Shown here: positions 1-8,724 of the stretch, one piece after another | Layout of the letters: each line of letters begins with the position of its first letter | Position numbering within the stretch: the first letter of the stretch is position 1 | Source of the DNA: a virus | Reading direction: 5' to 3' (one strand) | Virus record (IMG/VR): IMGVR_UViG_3300010885_080919 | Location: 34,321 to 98,320 of that record | Length of the DNA: 64,000 bases | Translations under genes and position numbers: made by a program | Notes under the pieces: generated by a model | What the model saw: the letters and a program-made list of their open reading frames with translations, nothing else | Database searches by the model: none | What the model was told of the DNA's origin: nothing

Positions 1-580
1 AAAAAGCAACTAGATAAGACTCATTTCTTAAATTTATATTTTTATTTTTTATTGCAAATTTTTCTAAATAGTCCCAATAATTGAAAAATATTTCTTTTTG
101 AATTTCATCTTTAAATTTAAAAAAATAAAACCATTCGTATGGCATGTAAAGGTTCAATAAATTTTTTTCTGAAAACTTTGTTATATTTTTGAAAAAATTT
201 ATATTGTACATTAATTTTTTTTTATCAATAAAATTATCTAATATTTTTGGAACTTTGTAACCGTATGCTGAAAATATATATGGAGAATAAATTCCTTCTT
301 CTGCTATTTTTAATTTTTCACAACACTCTAAAAAATCTTTTTTATTAACACAGGTCACATCTGAATCAATACAGAGAGTTCCTTCGGGATCATATGAGCT
401 TCTTATAATAAATCTCTTACAATTGGTATTGAATACATCTTGTTCTTTTTGGTTTTTATAAAATAAAATTGCATTTTTTGGAAGACTTTTGTGGATCTCT
501 ATAGGAACGGGCAAGCTTTTGGCAAGATTCAAAGCTCTTTTTTGAGATTTATTTCCTATTGCTAAAGTACAAATATTCAT
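1..580 (-). CDS. Putative GT-A-type glycosyltransferase (partial)
   Basis: Starts at the ATG complementary to 578-580 and stays open to the window edge, so only about 193 N-terminal residues are visible. The protein begins MNICTLAIGN and has a hydrophobic strand leading into a DSDV acid pair (residues 72-75, context LCIDSDVTCV). This is how nucleotide-sugar-binding GT-A folds present their DxD motif. The remainder is Lys/Phe/Asn-rich, like the rest of this AT-rich cassette. No Shine-Dalgarno is visible upstream. It probably transfers a sugar during glycan assembly with the genes to its right; donor and acceptor cannot be inferred, and the family call rests on one motif. Confidence 0.6.
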   Translation of the reverse strand, partial: MNICTLAIGNKSQKRALNLAKSLPVPIEIHKSLPKNAILFYKNQKEQDVFNTNCKRFIIRSSYDPEGTLCIDSDVTCVNKKDFLECCEKLKIAEEGIYSPYIFSAYGYKVPKILDNFIDKKKLMYNINFFKNITKFSEKNLLNLYMPYEWFYFFKFKDEIQKEIFFNYWDYLEKFAIKNKNINLRNESYLVAF

Positions 581-757
581 TATTGTATATATTATTTTGC
601 TTGATAATTCAGTAGAATCTATAAATAAATTACAATATTGATATTATTTCTTTAAAAGATATCTTTCATCATTTGGGTTAGATTCCTATAAAACACAAAA
701 TTTAAAGCCTAATTACTTTTAAGTTTGATAAAATTTATATTATTGCTATATTATTTC

Positions 758-1579
758 ATGAAACTTTGCATGAGTACAATGTGTATAGACAACGCTTCGA
801 TTGAAGATAAAATAAAATCAATCGCACAGGCAGGATTTGACTCTATTGAAATTTGGATCAAAGATTTAAAAAATATACCAGAAATAAAGAGAATCATAAA
901 AGGCGAAGGCATTAGAGTGGCAGAGACAGTCAAGATTGAAGGGTGGTTCGAGCTTGATGGCTCTCTTATGGGGGTTAAAGATGATTGGAGCTCTATATTT
1001 GATGAATGTAAAAAAAGAATTGATATTACCAAAGAATTATCATCTAAATACATAGTCGCTTTACCCAGTAGAAGTGACAGAGGCAGATTTTCTTCTATGA
1101 GTGATGGTGTAGAAAGATATATTAAAATATTAGAATATGGAAAGACAATAGGCGTTTGTCCGACTTTAGAATTTATTGGTCAATCAAAACAAATAAATAA
1201 TATTGATTCTGCTTTAAATTTTCTAAATTTAGTTAATGATTCTTATTGCAAGTTGATTGTAGATGTTTTTCATATCTGGAGAAGCGGCGATGAGATTGGA
1301 TATTCCAAAAAAATTCCAATAGAGTCCATCAGTTTGCTTCATCTACACGACGTAACATCTACCTATCAACGTTCAGAATATAAAGATAGACATAGGGTTA
1401 TGCCGGGAGATGGTATTTTAAATTTGAAAGAATTTATAGAAATATTCGAAAAAAAAGGTTTTACAGGAGACGTTTCTTTAGGTGTTTATAATCATGATAA
1501 TTGGGTAAAAGATTCTTACGAAGTTGCAAAAGAAGGATTTTTTAAAATGAAAAAAATAATGACAATGGGGTCTTTGTGA
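758..1579 (+). CDS. Sugar isomerase/epimerase-like TIM-barrel protein
   Basis: About 273 residues. The pattern fits the xylose isomerase-like TIM-barrel superfamily (IolE/Hyi-type): an N-terminal strand with CIDNASIEDK, a repeated 'QAGFDSIEIW' helix-strand unit, 'CKLIVDVFHIWRSGD' (metal-ligand region), 'LLHLHDV' and a C-terminal 'VMPGDGILNLKEF' loop typical of this fold. It likely isomerises or epimerises a sugar or related polyol used in the adjacent glycan pathway. I place the start at the ATG at 758; an in-frame TTG lies at 725, but neither has a Shine-Dalgarno. The stop overlaps the start of the next gene (ATGA), so the pair is probably translationally coupled. The exact substrate is unknown. 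Confidence 0.7.
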   Translation: MKLCMSTMCIDNASIEDKIKSIAQAGFDSIEIWIKDLKNIPEIKRIIKGEGIRVAETVKIEGWFELDGSLMGVKDDWSSIFDECKKRIDITKELSSKYIVALPSRSDRGRFSSMSDGVERYIKILEYGKTIGVCPTLEFIGQSKQINNIDSALNFLNLVNDSYCKLIVDVFHIWRSGDEIGYSKKIPIESISLLHLHDVTSTYQRSEYKDRHRVMPGDGILNLKEFIEIFEKKGFTGDVSLGVYNHDNWVKDSYEVAKEGFFKMKKIMTMGSL

Positions 1580-2160
1580 TGAAAAGTGCTTGTGTGATAG
1601 GATCCAACGGCAAGCTGGGAACAGCGATTTGCAATGTGTTGAGTGATTTTGATTTAAAAATAATAAAACATTATGGCAAATCTGATGTAGATTTTACTAG
1701 TGAAGCTGAGGTAATTGAGTTTTCAAAGAATATAAATAATCTAGATTATTTATATTGCACTATGGGCAAAAAAATAGAAGGTTCTTCATTCGATGACATT
1801 GAAGTTTTTAAGAAAATAATTGAAATAAATCTATTTTCTGTATTTCTTTGTTGTAAATACTTAATTCCTAAAATGAACTCTGATTCTAGTGTTGTACTGG
1901 TTGGAAGTTCTGATGGTTGTTTTGGCAATAAATCTACTATGTACTCAACAGCTAAATCTGCTCTTCATACTTATTCTAAGTGTTTGTCTAAAGAGTTAAA
2001 AGAAAAGAAAATTAATGTAAACTGTATAGCTCTCGGCACGCTGTTTGACAAAGAAATAATAGATAGTAGTGCAAAATCAATAGTTAATATTTGCATGTCA
2101 AGTCATATAAATGGACAAATTATAAGAGTAGACGGAGGCAATCATACTTTTCCATGTTAG
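1579..2160 (+). CDS. Short-chain dehydrogenase/reductase (SDR)
   Basis: Rossmann-type oxidoreductase of about 193 residues, shorter than the usual ~250. The N-terminal GSNGKLG glycine motif binds NAD(P). The catalytic YSTAK (Tyr-x3-Lys) is preceded by the Ser-containing strand VVLVGSSDG, and a 'VNCIALGTL' segment occupies the conserved PG loop position after the catalytic helix. It probably oxidises or reduces a sugar or sugar nucleotide made by the neighbouring TIM-barrel enzyme. The start at 1579 overlaps the upstream stop (ATGA); an in-frame GTG lies at 1576. The end overlaps the next start. The substrate-binding region looks truncated, so specificity is open. Confidence 0.8.
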   Translation: MKSACVIGSNGKLGTAICNVLSDFDLKIIKHYGKSDVDFTSEAEVIEFSKNINNLDYLYCTMGKKIEGSSFDDIEVFKKIIEINLFSVFLCCKYLIPKMNSDSSVVLVGSSDGCFGNKSTMYSTAKSALHTYSKCLSKELKEKKINVNCIALGTLFDKEIIDSSAKSIVNICMSSHINGQIIRVDGGNHTFPC

Positions 2161-2939
2161 AAAAAAATGGGTTTTTATTAGTTAAAGATTTTTGTACTAA
2201 TGATGTCAAAAATATAAAAAAAGAAATGGAAGTTTCTTTTGAATTAATTTGTAAAAGAAAATATAAAAATATAGACAAGGATATTATTTGTTTATTCAAA
2301 GAAGATAGGTCTAAGTTTTTGGGTTGGGCCAACATGTGTCAGAATTTGTTGTCTGTTCATAGGCTTGCAAATTCAAAAAAAATTGAAAACTTATTGGTTT
2401 CTAATGGTTTAAAAATGCCAGTTTTAAACACTAGGCCTCTTCTTTCTTTGAGTTGCAAAAGTATTGCTGAGCACGAATCATATTGGAAGGTCCCAGATCA
2501 TCAAGATTGGCCTAGCACGAGAGGCAGCCTTAATGGCGTTACAATTTGGCTGCCTTTAATTAGTTTATGCAATAATCTGGGTCCTTTAGAGGTTTTAAAA
2601 CATAGTCATTTAGACGGATTGTTGAACCACGATAATGATGGCTTGGTACCTGTAATTAGTAGCGAAATATCGTCTGATTTTATATCGAAAAAAATGAAAA
2701 TTGGAGATATTTTGATTTTTAATTATTTTACAGTGCATAGATCTGGTACTAATTTATATGCTGATAGAATAAGATGGTCTTTGCATTTTAGATACGATGA
2801 TGCAAAAGAAAAAACTTTTATAGAAAGAAAATATCCTAGATATAAAAAAGATATAAGATTAGATGAAAAATTAGATTATTCTTTTCCTACTAAAGAACAA
2901 ATAAAAAATGCTATTTTTACTAAAACAAAAACGTCCTAA
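2154..2939 (+). CDS. Phytanoyl-CoA dioxygenase (PhyH)-family Fe(II)/2-oxoglutarate oxygenase
   Basis: About 261 residues. A PhyH-type double-stranded beta-helix is suggested by 'PDHQDWPSTRGS' (HxD iron ligands), 'TIWLPL', 'LGPLEVLKHSHLDG' and the distal 'VHRSGTN...RIRWSLHFRY', which supplies the third His and the 2OG-binding Arg. It would hydroxylate a small molecule or a sugar/lipid precursor. The start at 2154 (MLEKNGFLLVKDF) gives the standard PhyH opening 'GFLLVKDF' and overlaps the end of the SDR gene. A longer frame from 2091 exists but lies inside the SDR. The next gene overlaps its 3' end. One of two Fe/2OG oxygenases in this cassette. Confidence 0.8.
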   Translation: MLEKNGFLLVKDFCTNDVKNIKKEMEVSFELICKRKYKNIDKDIICLFKEDRSKFLGWANMCQNLLSVHRLANSKKIENLLVSNGLKMPVLNTRPLLSLSCKSIAEHESYWKVPDHQDWPSTRGSLNGVTIWLPLISLCNNLGPLEVLKHSHLDGLLNHDNDGLVPVISSEISSDFISKKMKIGDILIFNYFTVHRSGTNLYADRIRWSLHFRYDDAKEKTFIERKYPRYKKDIRLDEKLDYSFPTKEQIKNAIFTKTKTS

Positions 2940-3714
2940 TATAGACTTTTTTATAAAAAAAATAAAGAATAATGAGTATTTTTATTACTGTAAATTAAAT
3001 CATGCTTTTTTTGAAGCTACTTGTTTGGGTTACGAAATTCCAAAACAAAGATTTGAAACCTTGCATTCTAATATTCTTTCTCAAATAATTGATATAATTA
3101 AAAATTTTCCTAAAGATAATAATTTTTTATTTGCTTTTTCTGCAAAACCTTATGAGGGGTTCAAACCGCCATCAGATAAAAAAGTTATAGAATTTTTGTA
3201 TTCTATTTTACCTAGACACAAATTTTTAGTTTATGATTCTTTGCTTTTTAAAAAATATTGTATTAGTGGCGAGATTGTGAAGTTGTTCGATATAATTAAT
3301 TTAAAAAAAATGAAAGTTATTTTGTATGGATTGGATCATTTAAAAAATGTCAATAAAAATATTAATTTTTTAAATTTTGAGTTTAGAAAAATTAATATTG
3401 ATGTCACCAAACAAAAAGAAGCTTTGATTTATGACATAATATCAAAACATGAAAGCAATTCTATTTATTTTTTTCAACTTGGAGAGGCTTTATCAACTTG
3501 GGTCATTTATAATATTTACAACAATATCAAAGATTCGTATTTTATAGATCTGGGCAGATCTATAGATTATTTTGTTGATCTTAAAGAAATGAAATTTTCT
3601 AAAGAAGATCAAGATATATATCTTGATCTTTCTCAAAATACTTTAAATTTAAATGATCATTTTTCTAATTGTTTTTCAAATAAAAATTGGATGATAAAAT
3701 GGAATAAAAATTAA
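2908..3714 (+). CDS. Possible GT-D-type glycosyltransferase-like protein
   Basis: About 268 residues, very rich in Lys, Asn, Ile and Phe. The C-terminal half holds a pattern I associate with GT-D/DUF1792-type transferases: 'IYFFQLGEALSTWVIYNIY' followed by 'DSYFIDLGRSID' (a Gly-rich helix start, then an Asp-Gly-Arg turn). No clear DxD is seen in the N-terminal half. It overlaps the end of the PhyH gene by about 30 nt and sits in the same transcription unit. Glycosyl transfer is an inference from one region plus context; it could be an unrelated fold. Confidence 0.5.
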   Translation: MLFLLKQKRPNIDFFIKKIKNNEYFYYCKLNHAFFEATCLGYEIPKQRFETLHSNILSQIIDIIKNFPKDNNFLFAFSAKPYEGFKPPSDKKVIEFLYSILPRHKFLVYDSLLFKKYCISGEIVKLFDIINLKKMKVILYGLDHLKNVNKNINFLNFEFRKINIDVTKQKEALIYDIISKHESNSIYFFQLGEALSTWVIYNIYNNIKDSYFIDLGRSIDYFVDLKEMKFSKEDQDIYLDLSQNTLNLNDHFSNCFSNKNWMIKWNKN

Positions 3715-3753
3715 TTTTTTTGTGATACAATTATATATTGGAAAATTATAAAA

Positions 3754-5388
3754 ATGAAAATTATCTCTTTGCACATTTATCACGATATGTCTTTTTGCAT
3801 TTACGATTCTGATAAATGTTTTTTTAGATATTTTAAAGCAGAAAGAATATTAAATCAAAAGCATTTCGGTCTAGGAATGCAAGGCAATATCCATATTGAT
3901 TCAAAAAACACTTTGAATCAATGTTATGTTGAAATTTTTAAAAATATAATCAAAGAATCAGGATTTTCAAATCCTGATGTTGTTGTTATCATTGATAATG
4001 ATTATTGGTTTAGGTCGAATAATTATTCGAACAACAATTATGAGTATGTTGTTAATTTTGATAAAAAATCTAAAAAATATTCAATTTTACATTTTTTAGA
4101 TTCTTTGGGTATAAAAACTAATAATTTGTTTTTTATTGGTCATCATTATTCCCACATATTAAGTGGTTTCCCTATTTTGGATTATAAAAAATGTTCTTAT
4201 GGGGTTTGTATTGATGGACAAGGTAACAATCTTACTGTGTCTTTTTTTGAAGATCCATTTGGTGATATTAGTCAAAACAAAAGATATTATACTTTAGAAA
4301 ATGAAAATATATCTTCTATAGGACATTCTTTTAATTTGTTTGGTAAAAAGATGAAGTTGTCTGGATATTGTTTAGATTTTTCTGGCAAAGTCATGGGAGC
4401 ACAAAGTTACGGCAAAATAGATTTAGATTACATCAAGGGTCTGGATATAGATTTTATTTCTAAAAATTTTTATAATTACACCACAGATATTTTAAAAAAA
4501 TATTCTGATGTTTTTTTTAATTTTGAAAATTCAGAATTCAAAGATTTATTAAGTACTTGGCACAAAATTGCTGAGCTTTGTGTTCTGAATTTGTTTGAAA
4601 AGAACATAAAAGAAAAAAATTCTCATATCATTTATTCAGGAGGAGTTGTTCAAAATACGGTCATTAATGAATCTTTATCTAAAATTTATCCTAATTTATA
4701 TTTTACTCCACATGGTTATGATGGTGGTTTGTCTTTGGGAGGATTGTATGCGATTTGCAATTACGAGAAAATTAAAATACCAGAAATAAATAATTTTCCT
4801 TACTTACAAAGTGACGAAGTAAAAGAAACCCCAACAGAAAAAACAATAAAATACGCTGCTAAACTTCTTGCTGACGGGAAAATAGTTGGTTGGCACCAAG
4901 GAGCAGGAGAAATAGGCCCAAGATCTTTAGGAAATAGATCTATATTAATGGATCCTGGAATTTTTAATGCAAAAGAAATACTTAATAATAAGATTAAAAA
5001 GAGAGAAAGTTGGAGGCCATATGCAGCGAGTGTTTTGCTAGATTATGCTCATGATTGGTTTGATTTCGAAGGTGATTCTCCATATATGATGAGAGCAATT
5101 AAAGCAATAAAAGAAAAAAAATCAATAATAAAATCTGTTGTGCACGAAGATGACACATGTAGAATTCAAACAGTTTCTAAATATTCAAATTTATTATTTT
5201 ATAAATTGATTTATGAATTTTACAATTTAAGAGGAATACCTATGTTGCTCAACACTTCTCTAAACATAGCGGGAAAACCCATCTCAGGAGATCCTGCAAC
5301 AAGCAAACTATTGTACAACTCTAGTGAAATGGATTGTTTGATTGTAGGAAACAAAATATACAATAAACAAAAAAAAACTTATCTATAA
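3754..5388 (+). CDS. Carbamoyltransferase, NodU/CmcH/TobZ family
   Basis: 544 residues, normal length for the family. The N-terminal Kae1-like half shows 'HHYSHILSGF' (metal-binding His), 'VCIDGQGNN' (ATP loop) and 'IYSGGVVQNTVINE' near residue 300. The C-terminal YrdC-like half shows 'HQGAGEIGPRSLGNRSILMD', 'KKRESWRPYAASV' and 'GIPMLLNTSLNIAGKPI', all hallmark family segments. These enzymes use carbamoyl phosphate and ATP to form carbamoyl-adenylate and carbamoylate a sugar or antibiotic hydroxyl. Here the likely acceptor is a phage- or host-surface glycan made by the surrounding transferases. Key motifs look complete, so it is probably active. Confidence 0.92.
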   Translation: MKIISLHIYHDMSFCIYDSDKCFFRYFKAERILNQKHFGLGMQGNIHIDSKNTLNQCYVEIFKNIIKESGFSNPDVVVIIDNDYWFRSNNYSNNNYEYVVNFDKKSKKYSILHFLDSLGIKTNNLFFIGHHYSHILSGFPILDYKKCSYGVCIDGQGNNLTVSFFEDPFGDISQNKRYYTLENENISSIGHSFNLFGKKMKLSGYCLDFSGKVMGAQSYGKIDLDYIKGLDIDFISKNFYNYTTDILKKYSDVFFNFENSEFKDLLSTWHKIAELCVLNLFEKNIKEKNSHIIYSGGVVQNTVINESLSKIYPNLYFTPHGYDGGLSLGGLYAICNYEKIKIPEINNFPYLQSDEVKETPTEKTIKYAAKLLADGKIVGWHQGAGEIGPRSLGNRSILMDPGIFNAKEILNNKIKKRESWRPYAASVLLDYAHDWFDFEGDSPYMMRAIKAIKEKKSIIKSVVHEDDTCRIQTVSKYSNLLFYKLIYEFYNLRGIPMLLNTSLNIAGKPISGDPATSKLLYNSSEMDCLIVGNKIYNKQKKTYL

Positions 5389-5396
5389 GGCTTGAA

Positions 5397-6002
5397 ATGA
5401 TTCCCAAAATAATTCATCAAATTTGGATTGGTCCCAAAAAAATTCCTCAAAAATGGATGGATAGTTGGAAATATAAAAATCCTAATATGGTTATTAATAT
5501 TTGGAATGAAAATTCAATTAATAAGTTTGGATTGATTAATATAAAAAAGTATGATTTTTTTATGAGTAAATCAATATACGACGGAGCGGCAGACATTGTT
5601 AGGGTTGAAATTTTAGAACGCTATGGAGGCGTTTATCTAGATGCTGATTTAATTTGTTTGTTGCCTATAGAAGATGAATTTTTTATGAATAAAAAATTTT
5701 TTGCTAATTATGAATATGATAAAAGAATTGCAAATGGAATTATAGGAGCAACGCCAAATCACCCAATTATGACAGAATATCTTAAAAGAATGACAGAAAC
5801 TAGAGTTACTCAGCCGCCTTGTTACACTATTGGTGGCACTATGTTGACTAGTTGTGTGGATATTTATCTTGCTAAAAATATAGATCTAGAAATAGAGATT
5901 TTACCAAGTTTCTCTTTTCTTCCAAATTGGAATGAAAGAGAAAATATAAGAGGAAAAATATTTGCCAGACATATGTGGGGCACTGCTAAAAAAATTTACT
6001 AA
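5397..6002 (+). CDS. GT32 (OCH1-like) sugar transferase
   Basis: 201 residues. Begins with the family signature 'IPKIIHQIWIG' and 'MDSWKYKNPN', then 'ADIVRVEILERYGGVYLDADL', where DAD is the DxD nucleotide-sugar/metal motif (about residues 79-81). The C-terminus 'ARHMWGTAKKIY' matches the family's usual 'HxWxxSW' end. It would transfer a sugar from a nucleotide donor to the growing glycan. It lies 8 nt after the carbamoyltransferase. A weak 'AAGG' sits upstream of the start. Confidence 0.88.
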   Translation: MIPKIIHQIWIGPKKIPQKWMDSWKYKNPNMVINIWNENSINKFGLINIKKYDFFMSKSIYDGAADIVRVEILERYGGVYLDADLICLLPIEDEFFMNKKFFANYEYDKRIANGIIGATPNHPIMTEYLKRMTETRVTQPPCYTIGGTMLTSCVDIYLAKNIDLEIEILPSFSFLPNWNERENIRGKIFARHMWGTAKKIY

Positions 6003-6023
6003 TTGTTTTACTACTTTAATTTC

Positions 6024-6731
6024 ATGACAAATAAAATGAATAAAGAATATTTTTTAAAAAATGATTTTTTAGTTTTAGAAAATTTTTTAGAAAAAGAAAC
6101 TTTGCAATCTGCGTGTAGTATAAAAAAAATAAATAAATGGTACGATCCCAATAAAAAGTTTTTAGATAGACAAAACAATAATAGTGATAAAAATCAATAC
6201 GAATCTCATGAAAATTATTCAACAAATTTTGTACCAACTTTCAATAGATTTGTTGCTGATATAAATGAGTTAAATTTTCATTTAAAAGAAATATTAGATG
6301 TATTTAGATCTACCGTTTTTTTAGATAATCTTAAGTTTGTTACTGGGTTAGATGATCTTTTTTTTGATGAGTCTTTACGTGGAGGTGGATTGCAAAAAAG
6401 CAAAAATGGAGCTTTTTTAAGATTGCATTTAGATAATAATTGGAATCCTAAAATTGAATGCTACCCTATAATTAATGTTATTTTATTTCTAAGTGATTGG
6501 TGTGAAAATTATGGAGGAGAATTAGAACTTTGGAATAAAAATCAAAAAATTAAATCGATACCACCAAAATTGAATACACTTGTTGTGAGAAAAAATTCAC
6601 CAGAATCATATCATGGATTTCCTCATCCCTTAAAATGCCCAGAAGAATATAGTAGGTTGGCTCTAGTATTTTTTTATTATACAAAACAAATAGAACCTGA
6701 TCAAAAAAGATCTAGTGCTCTATGGTTATAG
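6024..6731 (+). CDS. 2OG-Fe(II) oxygenase, prolyl-4-hydroxylase-like
   Basis: About 235 residues. The second half carries the P4H-type core: 'FLRLHLDNNWNP' (HxD iron ligands), 'VILFLSDWCENYGGELELW', then 'SYHGFPHPL' (distal His) and 'EYSRLALVFFYY', where the Arg is placed to hold 2-oxoglutarate. It likely hydroxylates a glycan precursor or protein. I use the ATG at 6024; 6036 is also possible and an in-frame TTG lies at 6003. No Shine-Dalgarno is seen. It ends convergently with the next gene on the opposite strand, overlapping by 6 nt. Confidence 0.75.
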   Translation: MTNKMNKEYFLKNDFLVLENFLEKETLQSACSIKKINKWYDPNKKFLDRQNNNSDKNQYESHENYSTNFVPTFNRFVADINELNFHLKEILDVFRSTVFLDNLKFVTGLDDLFFDESLRGGGLQKSKNGAFLRLHLDNNWNPKIECYPIINVILFLSDWCENYGGELELWNKNQKIKSIPPKLNTLVVRKNSPESYHGFPHPLKCPEEYSRLALVFFYYTKQIEPDQKRSSALWL

Positions 6732-7424
6732 CATTTTTAAAGAATTAATTAAATACTTTCTTTTTTCCGTACAGTAATGAATGCTTTGAATTTTATTTCT
6801 ATTGCATTTTGAATTGTAGCTATAATTAACTTCTTTGTCTAATTTTATTTTTATATTTTTTTCTTTAACAAATTTGCTTATTGCGTATTCATCATTGTTT
6901 AAATATAAAGATGAATTTGTAAAATTGTTATAATGTAAATTTATTATTTTTTCTTTTATTGAATTTTCTGGAGTTTTTATCCACATTACTCCGGTATTAT
7001 AATGTTCATAATCAAATTCAATCGATGGTGGGGGTGAATATTTTTTGTATAGTCTAAAGGGGCCTTCACATTCTATTTGTTCTTCTGTGAATTTTTTTAG
7101 AATCCAAACATCTAGATCTAAATACATAAAAGGCTCATTTATTATGTCGAATATTTCAAATTTTGCAAGATTATTTAAAAGTAAATCTTTTTTGTAGTGC
7201 CATATAAATTTTGATTTGATTTTGTTTTTTGCATTTGATATAATGTGTATATTAGAATTTGGATACAAAGACCTAATGCTAGATGTTGTTATTTTAAAAT
7301 ATTTTTCAACATAATCGAATCTGTTCACATCCAAATTTTTGTACAATAGCTCGGCTAGTCTATCAACCGAGTCCCTAGTTTTTTTAAAATATATTAATAC
7401 GAAGTTTTTTATTATTGCGTTCAT
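6726..7424 (-). CDS. GT-A glycosyltransferase (GT8-like)
   Basis: About 232 residues from the ATG complementary to 7422-7424 (MNAIIKNFVL). 'PFMYLDLDVWIL' is a classical strand-DxD arrangement, and 'YNTGVMWIKTPENS' is the GT8-like 'NTGxm' element. It therefore most likely transfers a sugar from a nucleotide donor. It is the only minus-strand gene between 0.7 and 10.1 kb, overlapping the convergent oxygenase at 6726-6731. An upstream in-frame ATG at 7446-7448 would overlap the divergent flavodoxin gene and is less likely. Confidence 0.72.
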   Translation of the reverse strand: MNAIIKNFVLIYFKKTRDSVDRLAELLYKNLDVNRFDYVEKYFKITTSSIRSLYPNSNIHIISNAKNKIKSKFIWHYKKDLLLNNLAKFEIFDIINEPFMYLDLDVWILKKFTEEQIECEGPFRLYKKYSPPPSIEFDYEHYNTGVMWIKTPENSIKEKIINLHYNNFTNSSLYLNNDEYAISKFVKEKNIKIKLDKEVNYSYNSKCNRNKIQSIHYCTEKRKYLINSLKML

Positions 7425-7436
7425 TTTTATATTTCT

Positions 7437-7859
7437 ATGAAAAATCAATCACTGGTTATTTATCATTCATCTAGATATAAAAGCAATACTTTTAAGGTGG
7501 TGAAAAAAATTTCTATTTTATTGGATTTAAAAAATAAAAATATTGAATTTTTTGATTTTCAAAAATATGATATTTTTATTTTTGTTTGTGCTACTTGTGG
7601 AGATGAGGAAGTTTCATTTTTTATGGAGAACTTTTTAAGAAATTTTAGTATTTTAAATAAAAAATACTGTATATGCGAATTAGGAAATTATTTTGGTACA
7701 AAAGAAAAAGAATTTGGAGCTGCAAAAATAATAGAAAATAAATTAAATTTTTTAAAATGGGAAAAAATATACGACACACTTTCATTGGATACGGTTCCAA
7801 AAATTCGCTGGAAAGAACTAGAAAAATGGGTTTTAAATGGACAAATACATTTTAAATAA
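7437..7859 (+). CDS. Flavodoxin-like protein
   Basis: 140 residues. Flavodoxin fold features: strand 1 'SLVIYHSSRYKSNT' followed by a Ser/Thr-rich FMN-phosphate loop, then 'DIFIFVCATCGDEEV' (the 50s loop) and 'KYCICELGNYFG...EFGAAKII' (the 90s loop). It would carry electrons via FMN. In this cassette it may feed an oxygenase or a radical enzyme encoded elsewhere. Its start is close to the divergent glycosyltransferase start and its 3' end overlaps the LRR gene by about 23 nt. No Shine-Dalgarno is seen. Confidence 0.72.
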   Translation: MKNQSLVIYHSSRYKSNTFKVVKKISILLDLKNKNIEFFDFQKYDIFIFVCATCGDEEVSFFMENFLRNFSILNKKYCICELGNYFGTKEKEFGAAKIIENKLNFLKWEKIYDTLSLDTVPKIRWKELEKWVLNGQIHFK

Positions 7860-8688
7860 AATTAAAAAATTAACCTCTTTTAAATATAAAATTGATAATG
7901 GAAAATGTATTTATTTAGACTTTACAGATTCCGAAAACGTTTATTGCGGGTTATTTCGCCATTCAACAAAGAAGAAAGAAATTTTAGATCTTATCAATAG
8001 GCTTAAAAATCTAAAGTATTTAAATCTTAGAAAAAACAATATACAGCAAATTCCACAGTTGGATTTGCCTTTTTTGGAGCACTTGGATTTAGGTTCCAAT
8101 TATATAGCAAAGATTCCTGACTGGCTAATAAGCTGTAATCTTACTTATCTAAATTTAGGAGTAAATAATTTAGAAAAAATTCCAGAATGGTTTTCTGATA
8201 AAAAATTTGAAGTTTTAAAAATTCATAAAAATAATATTTTACATATCCCACTAATAAAAAATGGTATAAAACATTTAAATCTTTATCAAAACAAAATAAG
8301 ATCTATACCGAGTTTTATTTGGGATATTAGTTCGATGGAATACTTTTGTTGTGGGATGACTGATATAAGAGAAATTCCTAATCAAATTTCAAATTTAAAA
8401 AATTTAAAATGGTTGTCTTTAGTTGTTAATAAAATAGAAAAAATACCTAACGAGTTTTGTTGTTTAGAAAAATTAATTGGTGTTAGATTGTCTAAAAATA
8501 AAATTAGTTCTCTTCCTGATGATATTGGTAATTTGCAAAATTTAAGACAATTTGTATTGTACGACAATCGAATTAAAAAAATTCCTGATAGTTTTTACAA
8601 TTTGAATTTAGAATTTTTAAATATAAGCTATAATCCTTTGAATAAAATTGATAAATTAAAATTAACTCAAAAATATAGCTTTATTTAA
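7837..8688 (+). CDS. Leucine-rich-repeat protein
   Basis: 283 residues. From about residue 55 to 270 there are roughly ten LRR units of the plant/bacterial type, L-x2-L-x-L-x2-N-x-I-x2-IP, for example 'YLNLRKNNIQQIP', 'HLDLGSNYIAKIP', 'HLNLYQNKIRSIP' and 'GVRLSKNKISSLP'. There is no signal peptide, membrane segment or catalytic domain. LRR solenoids bind proteins, so this could be an adaptor, an effector, or part of virion decoration. It overlaps the flavodoxin gene and presumably shares its transcript. An LRR protein among glycan genes is unusual and its role is unknown. Confidence 0.88.
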   Translation: MDKYILNKIKKLTSFKYKIDNGKCIYLDFTDSENVYCGLFRHSTKKKEILDLINRLKNLKYLNLRKNNIQQIPQLDLPFLEHLDLGSNYIAKIPDWLISCNLTYLNLGVNNLEKIPEWFSDKKFEVLKIHKNNILHIPLIKNGIKHLNLYQNKIRSIPSFIWDISSMEYFCCGMTDIREIPNQISNLKNLKWLSLVVNKIEKIPNEFCCLEKLIGVRLSKNKISSLPDDIGNLQNLRQFVLYDNRIKKIPDSFYNLNLEFLNISYNPLNKIDKLKLTQKYSFI

Positions 8689-8724
8689 TTTCTGCGTGTT
8701 GAACATTTTTATAGGGTATAATTT

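Noticed and set aside
7837-8688. LRR protein as a bacterial type III effector or host immune gene
   Set aside because: No secretion signal, catalytic domain or bacterial context; only protein binding can be supported.
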